Assembly: GCF_900104385.1 (NCBI RefSeq)
Contig: NZ_FNJA01000003.1
Coordinates: 186,001 to 250,000, forward strand
Length of the DNA: 64,000 nt
Reading direction: 5' to 3'
Origin: Rhodoferax sp. OV413
Lineage (GTDB): Bacteria > Pseudomonadota > Gammaproteobacteria > Burkholderiales > Burkholderiaceae_C
The notes below the pieces were generated by a model. That model searched no databases and was not told where the DNA came from. It saw only the letters and a list, made by a program, of their open reading frames with translations. Made by a program: the position numbers and the translations under genes. Below, piece by piece: positions 1-7,639 of this stretch (position 1 is its first letter; the number at the start of each line of letters is the position of its first letter).

Positions 1-522
1 GTGCCCCTGCCGTCCACCATGGAATTCGCCCAGACCCGGGCCAGCAACGACAGCTTCGCCAGCCTGGATACCGACGGCGACGGCAAGCTGACCGAAGCTG
101 AGTTCGGTGCCGGCCGCCCGCAAGGCGCCGGTGGCCCGCCTCCCGCCGGCCCGCCACCGAGCAGCAGTACCGACACAAGCACCTACGACCCGTTGGACAC
201 CAACAAAGACGGGATCGTCTCGGCCGCCGAAGCCGCCGCCGGCGCCGCCAGCGGCACGACCAGCGCCACCGGCACCCTGGAAGCCCTGCTGCAGGCCATC
301 GACAGCAACCAGGACGGCCAGCTCAGCGACAGCGAGATCGACACCCTGGCCCAGCAGGTCGACAGCGCCATGGAAACCCTGCAAAAAGCCTCCGCCAGCA
401 GCAATGGCTCGGACAGCATCGACCTGAACCAGCTGGCCCAGCAACTGCTCAAGCAGTACACCAGCATGGCTGCGGGCAGCGCCAGCACCGCCACCGGCTC
501 CACCGTCAGCGTTACAGCATAA
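1..522 (+). CDS. EF-hand domain protein, 5' end outside the window
   Basis: The frame is open from the first base of the window, so the true start is probably upstream; the GTG at position 1 is only where the sequence begins. Three canonical EF-hand loops are visible, numbered from the first codon: residues 23-34 (DTDGDGKLTEAE), 66-77 (DTNKDGIVSAAE) and 101-112 (DSNQDGQLSDSE). Each has Asp at positions 1, 3 or 5 and a closing Glu. A Pro/Gly-rich linker separates the first two loops, and the tail is Ser/Thr/Ala-rich. This is a calcium-binding protein of unknown role; bacterial relatives are often exported, but the N-terminus needed to see a signal peptide is missing. The stop is followed within a few bases by repeat copy R1. 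Confidence 0.85.
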   Translation: MPLPSTMEFAQTRASNDSFASLDTDGDGKLTEAEFGAGRPQGAGGPPPAGPPPSSSTDTSTYDPLDTNKDGIVSAAEAAAGAASGTTSATGTLEALLQAIDSNQDGQLSDSEIDTLAQQVDSAMETLQKASASSNGSDSIDLNQLAQQLLKQYTSMAAGSASTATGSTVSVTA

Positions 523-524
523 GA

Positions 525-577
525 ACAGGCTCTGGCGCTCATTTAATCTGCGCGACCAGCTACATATTCAATAGCAT
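525..577 (-). repeat. Dispersed hairpin repeat, copy R1
   Basis: Read on the minus strand it starts TGCTATTGAATATGTAGCTG and runs through GCGCAG...GAGCGCCAGAGCC, the layout shared with the other copies listed here (GCTAT-rich head, TAGCTG, TGCGCA, short spacer, TGCGCCAG, GCC tail). It begins directly after the EF-hand stop codon. Confidence 0.8.
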
Positions 578-643
578 TGATGGCGACGGGCACGCCACGG
601 GTAGTCGCCCGTGTGCGGCCGTGTTACAGCTACCATCGCGGCT

Positions 644-1690
644 ATGACCGAGACCTCGCCGCCCGCCCAGCCCACCCCGCCCGCCGAACGCAAGCGGCGC
701 AGCGCCAGCGTCACAGTGAACGACGTGGCCCTGCTGGCCGGCATTTCGGCGATGACGGTTTCGCGCGCCATCAACACCCCGGACCGGCTGCCGCCCGCCA
801 CCCTGGCCAAAGTGCAAGCCGCCATCGCCGCCACCGGCTATGTGCCGAATCTGCTGGCCGGCGGGCTGCGCTCCAACAAAAGCCGGCTCGTCGCGGCCCT
901 GGTGCCCACCCTGGTCAGCCCGGTGTTCAATGAAACCGTCCAAGCCCTGACCTCGGCGCTGCGCGGCTATGGCTACCAGCTGATGCTGGGCCAAAGCGGC
1001 TATGCCGAACCGCTGGAGGACGAACTGCTGGGCGCCATCATCGGCCGCCGGCCGGACGGCATAGTGCTGACCGGCGTGGTGCACTCCGCCGAGGCGCGGC
1101 GCCGGTTGCTGGCGTCTGGCATTCCCGTAGTGGAAACCTGGGACCTGAGCCCCGAGCCCATCGACATGCTGGTCGGCTTCTCGCACAGCGCAGTGGCCGA
1201 GGCCGTATGCCGGCACCTGCATGCGCACGGCCGGCGCCGGCTGGCGGTGATCAGCGGCGACGACGAACGCGCGCAACGCCGCAGCCAGGCCTTTGTCGCC
1301 ACCGCCCTCAGCCTGGGTTTGGCCGAGCCGCTGGTCCAGCAAGTGCCCGCCCCCACCACCCTGGGCAGTGGCCGCAGCGCTCTGCGGGCCCTGCGGGCCC
1401 AGAGCACCGATTTCGACGCGGTGTTCTGCAGCTCCGACATGCTGGCCCTGGGTGTGCTAACCGAAGCCCAGGTGCTGGGCATCGCCGTGCCCACAGAATT
1501 GGCGGTCATGGGCTTTGGCGACCTGGATTTTGCCCGGGACCTGCACCCCGCACTCACCACCGTGCGCATAGACGGCACGCAGATCGGCATTGAGGCCGCA
1601 CGCTGCATCGTCGACCGCGTCGAAGGCCGCGCCATCCCCCAGCACACCATCGATATCGGCTTCACGATCATCGAACGCGCCAGCGTTTAG
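644..1690 (+). CDS. LacI-family transcriptional regulator
   Basis: This is a sugar-responsive DNA-binding regulator of 348 residues. The helix-turn-helix lies at about residues 23-45 (VTVNDVALLAGISAMTVSRA) and is followed by the hinge-helix region with LLAGGLRSNKS. A periplasmic-binding-protein-like effector domain follows (VAALVPTLVSPVF, later AVMGFGDLDFA), as in GntR-type LacI members. An in-frame upstream start at 611 would add 12 residues. ATG 644 puts the HTH at the usual distance from the N-terminus, although no strong Shine-Dalgarno is visible for either. It lies directly upstream of the GH3 gene and of two LacI-type palindromes, so it is probably that gene's repressor, with a sugar or aldonate as inducer. 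The effector is inferred only. Confidence 0.88.
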   Translation: MTETSPPAQPTPPAERKRRSASVTVNDVALLAGISAMTVSRAINTPDRLPPATLAKVQAAIAATGYVPNLLAGGLRSNKSRLVAALVPTLVSPVFNETVQALTSALRGYGYQLMLGQSGYAEPLEDELLGAIIGRRPDGIVLTGVVHSAEARRRLLASGIPVVETWDLSPEPIDMLVGFSHSAVAEAVCRHLHAHGRRRLAVISGDDERAQRRSQAFVATALSLGLAEPLVQQVPAPTTLGSGRSALRALRAQSTDFDAVFCSSDMLALGVLTEAQVLGIAVPTELAVMGFGDLDFARDLHPALTTVRIDGTQIGIEAARCIVDRVEGRAIPQHTIDIGFTIIERASV

Positions 1691-1729
1691 GCCGCAGGGC
1701 CACCTAGGGATACCTCTAAGTCATTTGCA

Positions 1730-1776
1730 TTGACTCTCAAATTGTTAACGATAACAATAAAAGTTAACGTTACCAA
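1730..1776 (+). promoter_or_regulatory. Putative promoter with two LacI-type operators upstream of the GH3 gene
   Basis: TTGACT at 1730-1735 is a good -35 match; TAACAA at 1752-1757 is a possible -10 with a 16-bp spacer. Operator 1 (1741-1758) is ATTGTTA-ACGA-TAACAAT, with perfect 7-bp arms and a central CG. Operator 2 (about 1761-1776) contains the 8-bp palindrome TAACGTTA, also with a central CG. The two CG centres are 19 bp apart. A central CpG palindrome is typical of LacI-family sites, and the flanking LacI gene is the likely ligand. Confidence 0.6.
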
Positions 1777-1840
1777 ATTAAGAGTTCGACACAAGTCCCA
1801 CTCCTGCTTTGGGTTCCGCTTTCACAACCAGGAGACAAAA

Positions 1841-4465
1841 ATGCGTCAAAAGCTGCGGCCCGTTTCACACCGTCCATCGTCCAACAAGAGCCGAGGGCAA
1901 ATACTGAGCCCCCGTAAAACTGCACTCGCCCTGGCCCTGGGGACAGCTCTGGCTGTTGGACTCGTCGCCTGTGGCGGCTCCGACAGCTACAACGGCAATG
2001 CGTGGATGAGGCCTTCTCTTGTTGCCCAGCAAGCCGCAGCCAGCACCGATGCTGCCAAGGAGGCCGTCGCCAACCAACGCGCGAAGCTGCTCGTGCAAGC
2101 CATGACCACCGAGCAAAAAATGCAGCAGTTGACCGGCAGCATGCCGGAGCTGTTACCCGAGCTGCCCGAGTGCTACGGCGCACGGCACGTGAGCGGAATC
2201 GCGGCGCTGAATATTCCGACCTTCCGGATCACCAATGGCCCGGTCGGTCTGGGCCAGAACGACTGTGTATCGAAAAGCGTGTATGACGAGGTCAAAGCCG
2301 GTACCAAGTTTTTCACCGCCGCCTATACCCATCCCACGTCGGCCAAAGCGACCGCGCTGCCCTCGGCCATCTCCGCAGCGGCTTCGTTCGATCCCGGCGT
2401 TGCGACCGCCTATGGCAATGTCATCGGCACCGAAATGAACAACCTGGCGCTGCATGTGTTCGAGGCACCGGGTGTCAACATGGCCCGCCTGCCCATCCTC
2501 GGGCGGAACTTCGAGTATTTCGGCGAAGACCCGTACCTGACCGGCACGATGGGTGTGGCCGAGGTCAAGGCTGTCCAGGCCAAGGGGCTGATCGGCATGC
2601 CCAAACATTTCGTTGGTAACGAGCAAGAAACCAACCGCATGAAGATCCAGGAAACCATAGACCCGCAGGTGCTGCGGGAAATCTATCTGTTGCCGTTCGA
2701 AATGACCGTCAAGGACGGCAAGGCGGCATCCATCATGTGCGCGTACAACTCGGTCAACGGCCTCAACTCATGCGAAAACAAGGCCTTGCTCACGGGCGTG
2801 CTGCGCGACGACTGGGGTTTTACCGGCTACGTGCAATCTGACTTTTTCACGGTAAAAAGCACGGTCGGCCCCATGCTGGGCGGCATGGACCACGAAATGC
2901 CGATTCCGCAGTTCTGGTCCAAGACCAACCTGACAGCGGCACTCACCGCCGGCACCATCACCACAGCGATGTTCGACAAGTCGCTAGAACGCCGCTACAC
3001 GCAGATGTTCAAGTGGGGCATCTTTGACCGCCCGCTGAAACAAACACCGATCGACTTCGCCAGCAACGGCCAGGTGGCGCGTGACATTGGCACCAAGGCG
3101 GCTGTGCTGCTGCAAAACAACGGTGCGTTGCCGTTTGCATCCTCCGCGGCCAAGCTGGTGCTGATCGGCAAGGCTTCGCAGGTCTATGCGCAGCAGGCGG
3201 TCGCTGGCGGCGCAGTAGTCGGCAAGGCCATGGGCGGCGGCGGCGGCAGTTCCGACGTGGTGCCCAACTACACCGTGGCGCCGCTGGAGGGCATCAAGAA
3301 CATGCTCACAAGCCTGGGCAACACCACGGCAACGGTTCAGCTGATCCTCGTCGATGACGCCAATGCCACGGCCACCATCGACGGCGTGTCCGCGTCCTTT
3401 GCCGACGTCACAGCCGCTGCGGCAGGCGCCGATGCCGTCATCGTGATGGCCGGCACCATCGCCGAAGAAGGCGCAGACCGGGCGACCACCCAGGACGGCA
3501 GTTCGCTGTCTTCCGTCACCGTACCCCTGGCTGCAGGCGCCACTGCTGCCGATGGCAGCAGCCTCGACTGGTATGCATCCGCTTCACTCACCACTCCTGC
3601 CACGGCCACCGGCACGAATGCGGTGAAGAACAGCAATACCGTCGCCATGGTCAAGGCCATCATGGCCGTCACCTCGACCACCGCCAAGGCCATGGCCCAA
3701 AAGACGGCATTGGTGCTGAAAGACAACGCAGGCGTGGCCATGGACCCGGCTCTGGTGGGCACTTCCGGTCCGTCGATCCTGGAAGTCTGGTTCCCAGGCC
3801 AGGAGGACGGCAACATCGTCGCCGACCTGCTGTTTGGAAGAAAGAACCCTTCGGGCAAACTCCCGGTCACCTTTCCCTATGCGGGTAAGGGCTTCCTGGA
3901 CAGCCTGACGACTCAGCAGTTCCCGGGTGTAGTGGCGGCGGACGGCGTGACCCAGACCGTCACCTATTCGGAGCAACTCAACATCGGCTACCGCTGGTAC
4001 GACAGCAATGTCAGCGGCCAGTGTGCGGTGGTGAATGGCAGCAATCCCTGCGTCGCGTTCCCATTCGGCCATGGTCTGTCCTACACGACCTTCAACGTGG
4101 GAGCCTCCAGTGTGGCGCGCAACACGATCACCGGCTCCTATGAGGTCAAGGCCACGGTAACCAACACGGGGTCGCTTGCCGGGTCCGAAGTCGTCCAGGT
4201 CTACCTGTCCTTGCCCGCCAGTGCCAGCAGCGTAGGCGCAGCCCAACCACCCAAGCGGCTCACCGGGTTTCAGAAGGTGGAATTGGCACCCGGCGCGTCC
4301 AAACAGGTCGTCATCTCGATCGATCCGTCGGGCGCCAACCATCCCTTGAGCGTTTGGAGCACGGCAAGCAATGCCTGGGTCATCCCGGCTGGCCAGTACA
4401 CGGTGCACGTGGGTAAATCGTCATCCCCCAAGGATCTTGCGCAGGCAGGCAACTTCAGCCGCTAA
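1841..4465 (+). CDS. GH3 beta-glucosidase-type lipoprotein
   Basis: This is a glycoside hydrolase family 3 enzyme of 874 residues that should cleave terminal beta-linked glucosyl (or similar) units. Start ATG 1841 has AGGAG a few bases upstream; an in-frame TTG at 1730 would read through the promoter and was rejected. After a long basic N-terminus there is a hydrophobic stretch ending in the lipobox LVAC (Cys44), so it is probably membrane-anchored facing the periplasm or exterior. GH3 landmarks are GRNFEYFGEDPYL near residue 220, PKHF near 252, the nucleophile region GYVQSDFF (Asp334), and EEGADR in the second domain, near the usual acid/base Glu. A C-terminal fibronectin-III-like domain follows. 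Regulation is probably by the adjacent LacI protein. The natural substrate is not visible from sequence. Confidence 0.9.
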   Translation: MRQKLRPVSHRPSSNKSRGQILSPRKTALALALGTALAVGLVACGGSDSYNGNAWMRPSLVAQQAAASTDAAKEAVANQRAKLLVQAMTTEQKMQQLTGSMPELLPELPECYGARHVSGIAALNIPTFRITNGPVGLGQNDCVSKSVYDEVKAGTKFFTAAYTHPTSAKATALPSAISAAASFDPGVATAYGNVIGTEMNNLALHVFEAPGVNMARLPILGRNFEYFGEDPYLTGTMGVAEVKAVQAKGLIGMPKHFVGNEQETNRMKIQETIDPQVLREIYLLPFEMTVKDGKAASIMCAYNSVNGLNSCENKALLTGVLRDDWGFTGYVQSDFFTVKSTVGPMLGGMDHEMPIPQFWSKTNLTAALTAGTITTAMFDKSLERRYTQMFKWGIFDRPLKQTPIDFASNGQVARDIGTKAAVLLQNNGALPFASSAAKLVLIGKASQVYAQQAVAGGAVVGKAMGGGGGSSDVVPNYTVAPLEGIKNMLTSLGNTTATVQLILVDDANATATIDGVSASFADVTAAAAGADAVIVMAGTIAEEGADRATTQDGSSLSSVTVPLAAGATAADGSSLDWYASASLTTPATATGTNAVKNSNTVAMVKAIMAVTSTTAKAMAQKTALVLKDNAGVAMDPALVGTSGPSILEVWFPGQEDGNIVADLLFGRKNPSGKLPVTFPYAGKGFLDSLTTQQFPGVVAADGVTQTVTYSEQLNIGYRWYDSNVSGQCAVVNGSNPCVAFPFGHGLSYTTFNVGASSVARNTITGSYEVKATVTNTGSLAGSEVVQVYLSLPASASSVGAAQPPKRLTGFQKVELAPGASKQVVISIDPSGANHPLSVWSTASNAWVIPAGQYTVHVGKSSSPKDLAQAGNFSR

Positions 4466-4499
4466 GGTCGTCACGGGACCAGATTGCTGGGAATTTATA

Positions 4500-4560
4500 G
4501 AAAACAGGGCTCCAGCGCAGCTGATACCTGCGCCAGCAGCTACATTTTCTGTAGCAAATT
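4500..4560 (-). repeat. Dispersed hairpin repeat, copy R2
   Basis: On the minus strand: TTGCTACAGAAAATGTAGCTGCTGGCGCAGG...CTGCGCTGGAGCCCTG. The inverted arms around the central spacer can pair. The last codons and TAG stop of purN lie inside this copy. Confidence 0.85.
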
Positions 4561-5133
4561 AGCAATCACCCGCGGATACAGCAGGTGCTCCTGGGTCAGT
4601 ACCCGGGCCGCCAGGGTCTGGGCGGTGTCGCCGGGCAGCACCGGCACCACCGCCTGGCCGAGGATGGGGCCATGGTCCAGCTCGGCGGTCACCTGGTGCA
4701 CGGTGGCGCCGGCGAAGCAGCAGCCGGCATCCAGCGCCCGCTGGTAGGTATTCAGGCCGGCAAACGCCGGTAGCAAAGACGGGTGGATGTTGACCATCCG
4801 CCCCGCATAGCGCTCGACAAAACCCGGCGTCAGGATGCGCATGAAGCCGGCCAGCACCACCAGCGCGGGCTCATAGCGGTCGATCACCTGGGCCAGCTGC
4901 GCATCGAACGCGGCGCGCGGATCGACCGCATCGGCGAAAGCCTTGTGCTCCACCACCTCGGCCGCCAGCCCCTGGGCCCGGGCAAAGTCCAGCCCGCCGG
5001 CCGTGGCCTTGTTGCTCACTACCGCCACCACTTTGGCGCCGAAACGCCGCGCCCAATCGTCGCGCAGCGAGGCGCGGACGATGGCCGCCATATTCGAGCC
5101 GCCGCCAGAGATCAAAATAACAATGTTTTTCAT
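4540..5133 (-). CDS. purN: Phosphoribosylglycinamide formyltransferase
   Basis: This is GAR transformylase of de novo purine synthesis, transferring formyl from 10-formyl-THF to GAR in the cytoplasm. It has 197 residues, the normal PurN length. Family marks are [11 protein letters not shown] at the N-terminus, VLAGFMRIL, the catalytic stretch [11 protein letters not shown] (Asn/His), and [16 protein letters not shown] with the catalytic Asp. The start is ATG 5133, giving [13 protein letters not shown]; a frame extension to 5199 would overlap the divergent gene and lacks homology. The last codons and the stop lie inside repeat R2. The gene is divergent from yceH, with only 19 bp between the chosen starts. 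Confidence 0.96.
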   Translation of the reverse strand: MKNIVILISGGGSNMAAIVRASLRDDWARRFGAKVVAVVSNKATAGGLDFARAQGLAAEVVEHKAFADAVDPRAAFDAQLAQVIDRYEPALVVLAGFMRILTPGFVERYAGRMVNIHPSLLPAFAGLNTYQRALDAGCCFAGATVHQVTAELDHGPILGQAVVPVLPGDTAQTLAARVLTQEHLLYPRVIANLLQKM

Positions 5134-5152
5134 ACTGACCGGAATTATCCCT

Positions 5153-5797
5153 GTGACCACCACCCTCCTCTCGCCCACCGAAGCCCGCGTGCTCGCCACC
5201 TTGATGGAAAAAGCCCGTACCGTGCCCGACAGCTACCCGATGTCGCTGGTCGCGCTGCTCAGTGGCTGCAACCAGAAAACCAGCCGCGACCCGATCATGA
5301 CCCTGAGCGAAGCCGAAATCGCCGAGGCCCTGGGCACACTGAAAGACCTGGCCCTGGTACGCGAATCCAGCGGCAGCCGGGTGACGCGCTTCGAGCACAA
5401 CTTCCAGCGCGGCATCGGCGTACCCGAGCAATCGGCCGTCATTCTGGGCCTGCTGATGCTGCGCGGCCCGCAAACCGCTGGCGAGCTGCGGCTGAATACC
5501 GAGCGCTGGTACAAATTTGCCGATATTTCCTCGGTGGAAGGCTTTCTGGACGAAATGCTGGAGCGCAGCGAAGAAAAAGGCGGCCCACTGGTGGTCAAAC
5601 TGGCCCGTGCACCCGGCGAACGCGAGCAGCGCTGGGCACATCTGCTGTGCGGTCCGGTGGATATCAATGCCCCCGCAGCCCCCGCGGGTAGCGGCAACAC
5701 CAGCCGGCTGGAAGCCCGGATCGAAACCCTGGAAGAAGAAGTGGCCCAATTAAGGGCCACGGTACAGAAGCTGTGCGCTGAGCTGGGGATCGGCTAA
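5153..5797 (+). CDS. yceH: YceH/DUF480 family protein
   Basis: This is a conserved cytoplasmic protein of unknown function, 214 residues from GTG 5153. Sequence marks are [46 protein letters not shown] and [14 protein letters not shown], matching the E. coli YceH layout of tandem winged-helix domains. The C-terminus ends in a short coiled coil ([19 protein letters not shown]). The start is uncertain: an in-frame ATG at 5123 would overlap the divergent purN start codon, while GTG 5153 matches the family N-terminus but has a weak ribosome site. The 3' end overlaps the convergent HNH gene by 4 bp (shared CTAA). Confidence 0.88.
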   Translation: MTTTLLSPTEARVLATLMEKARTVPDSYPMSLVALLSGCNQKTSRDPIMTLSEAEIAEALGTLKDLALVRESSGSRVTRFEHNFQRGIGVPEQSAVILGLLMLRGPQTAGELRLNTERWYKFADISSVEGFLDEMLERSEEKGGPLVVKLARAPGEREQRWAHLLCGPVDINAPAAPAGSGNTSRLEARIETLEEEVAQLRATVQKLCAELGIG

Positions 5798-6351
5798 ATC
5801 AGCAGCCTAGACGACTTCGGCACATGGGCCATCAGAAACTCCATCTGGTCGGCCAGGATGCGGCGGTTGCGCAGGATGAAGTCTTCCCACAGGCTGGGCA
5901 CATAGGGCGTGTACAGCAGCGGCATGTGCGCCTGCTCGGGCGTACGGTTGCTCTTGCGGTGGTTGCAGGCACGGCAGGCGGTGACCACATTCATCCAGGT
6001 GTCGGCGCCCTTTTGGCCCAGGGGTTTGATGTGTTCGCGGGTCAGCACTTCTTCGTGGAAGCGGTTGCCGCAGTAGGCGCAGACATTGCGGTCGCGGATA
6101 AACAGTTTGGCGTTGGTCAGGCTGGGGCGCAGGTCGAAGGGGTTGATATTCGGCACGCCGCGGGTGCCGATGATGCTGTTGACGGTGATGATCGACTGCT
6201 CGCCCGTGATGGCGTTGTGCCCGCCATGGAACACCGCCACCTGCGCGCCCATCTCCCAGCGCACCTCTTCGGCAGCGTAGTGGACAACGGCCTGCTCCAG
6301 CGAAATCCACGACTGGGGCAGCCCTTGGGCTGAGAGCTTCAAGACCTTCAC
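5794..6351 (-). CDS. HNH endonuclease family protein
   Basis: A 185-residue protein with a C-terminal HNH nuclease domain: two zinc-type cysteine pairs (CAYCG and CRACN) flank LTREHIKP, followed by NHRKSNRTP. This form is widespread as a chromosomal HNH protein in Burkholderiales. GTG 6351 was chosen because AGGAGG lies about 7 bases upstream; the longer frame to 6402 has no such signal. Its cellular role is not known from sequence. No restriction, phage or toxin partner lies beside it, so I do not read it as a mobile element. It converges on yceH with a 4-bp overlap. Confidence 0.85.
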   Translation of the reverse strand: MKVLKLSAQGLPQSWISLEQAVVHYAAEEVRWEMGAQVAVFHGGHNAITGEQSIITVNSIIGTRGVPNINPFDLRPSLTNAKLFIRDRNVCAYCGNRFHEEVLTREHIKPLGQKGADTWMNVVTACRACNHRKSNRTPEQAHMPLLYTPYVPSLWEDFILRNRRILADQMEFLMAHVPKSSRLLI

Positions 6352-6464
6352 GAAAACGCCTCCTGGATCAATTGATAGACCACTTACCGGAAATGCACCC
6401 AAGGCTTTGCTGCCTTGTATCTGTCTGCTGCGTCACAATATACATTGTTTCTATGAACATTGAG

Positions 6465-6510
6465 CTGACAGCGCTTATTACACGGGCGCAATACGCTATC
6501 AAAAAGATAA
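6465..6510 (-). repeat. Degenerate hairpin repeat, copy R3
   Basis: On the minus strand it reads TTTTTGATAGCGTATTGCGCCCGTG...AGCGCTGTCAGC, a diverged form of the same repeat. It ends about 6 bp before the ribF start, so it probably forms part of the ribF leader. Confidence 0.5.
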
Positions 6511-6516
6511 CGATAC

Positions 6517-7554
6517 ATGCTGGTTTTTCGCGGCTTCCAACACCCTGGCATCGCGCCCCAATGCGCCCTGACGATTGGCAATTTTGACGGCGTGCACCGT
6601 GGCCACCAGGCCATGCTGGCGCTGCTGATCAACGAAGCCCGGCACCGCGGCATTCCCAGCTGCGTGATGACCTTCGAGCCGCACCCGCGCGATTACTTCG
6701 CCAAAGCCACCGGCCAGCCCGACCTGGCGCCGGCCCGCATCGCCACCCTGCGCGACAAGCTCACCGAACTGCACCGCTGCGGCGTGGACCAGACAGTGGT
6801 GCTGCCGTTTGACGCCAAATTCGCCGCCCAATCGCCCCAGGCCTTCATAGACGACGTGCTGGTGCGCGGCATGGGCGTGCGCTATGTGCTGGTGGGCGAC
6901 GACTTCTGCTTCGGCGCCAAGCGCGCCGGCGACTACGCGATGCTGGACGCCGCCGGCGAAGCCCAAGGCTTCGACGTGGCCCGCATGAACAGCTACGAGG
7001 TGCACGGCACCCGCGTCTCCAGCTCCAATGTGCGCGCCGCCCTGGTTGAAGGCCGCATGGACGACGTGGCCCGCCTGCTGGGCCGGCCGTTCAGCATCAG
7101 CGGCCACGTGGTGCACGGGCGCAAGCTGGGCCGGCAGCTGGGCGAGTCCGCCGCCGGTCGCAACGACGGCTTCCGCACCCTGAACCTGCGCTTTGCGCAC
7201 TGGAAACCCGCCGCCAGCGGCATCTTTGCGGTACGGGTGCATGGCTTAGGAGATGGACCGCTGATCGGCGTCGCCAACCTGGGTATCCGCCCCTCGCTGG
7301 ACCCGAACGACATCAACGGCGGCCGGGTGCTGCTGGAAACCCATTGCCTGGACTGGCCTGCCGCGCTGGGCCCCGAGGGGGCCTACGGTAAAATCATCCG
7401 CGTGGAACTGCTGCACAAACTGCATGACGAACTGAAATACGACAGTCTGGACGCCCTTCAAATCGGCATCGCCAAGGACTGCGACGAGGCACGCGCGTAT
7501 TTCAAGACCTTGCACGCCGAAACCAGCCGCCAGACGACGCGCGACCGAATTTAG
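6517..7554 (+). CDS. ribF: Bifunctional riboflavin kinase / FAD synthetase
   Basis: Converts riboflavin to FMN and then to FAD. It has 345 residues, slightly longer than the usual 310-320. The N-terminal nucleotidyltransferase domain has [13 protein letters not shown] and FEPHPRDYF, then the [14 protein letters not shown] and SSSNVRAAL motifs. The C-terminal riboflavin kinase domain contains [19 protein letters not shown] and [18 protein letters not shown] 6517 lies directly downstream of repeat R3. It is followed in the same direction by ileS and lspA, the common ribF-ileS-lspA order in proteobacteria, so the three probably form one transcription unit. Confidence 0.96.
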   Translation: MLVFRGFQHPGIAPQCALTIGNFDGVHRGHQAMLALLINEARHRGIPSCVMTFEPHPRDYFAKATGQPDLAPARIATLRDKLTELHRCGVDQTVVLPFDAKFAAQSPQAFIDDVLVRGMGVRYVLVGDDFCFGAKRAGDYAMLDAAGEAQGFDVARMNSYEVHGTRVSSSNVRAALVEGRMDDVARLLGRPFSISGHVVHGRKLGRQLGESAAGRNDGFRTLNLRFAHWKPAASGIFAVRVHGLGDGPLIGVANLGIRPSLDPNDINGGRVLLETHCLDWPAALGPEGAYGKIIRVELLHKLHDELKYDSLDALQIGIAKDCDEARAYFKTLHAETSRQTTRDRI

Positions 7555-7639
7555 ACGATCTCCTTGCTGCCCGCGCAGCCAAAAGATCTTGCGGCCCACG
7601 TGTGTCGGCTGCCTCCCCAACGTGCCATTCGAAAATCCC

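Noticed and set aside
1730-1840. TTG start for the GH3 gene
   Set aside because: Would translate the promoter and operators; ATG 1841 has AGGAG and a normal lipoprotein signal.
6372-6587. Short frames between the HNH and ribF genes
   Set aside because: Overlap the degenerate repeat and the ribF start; no homology.
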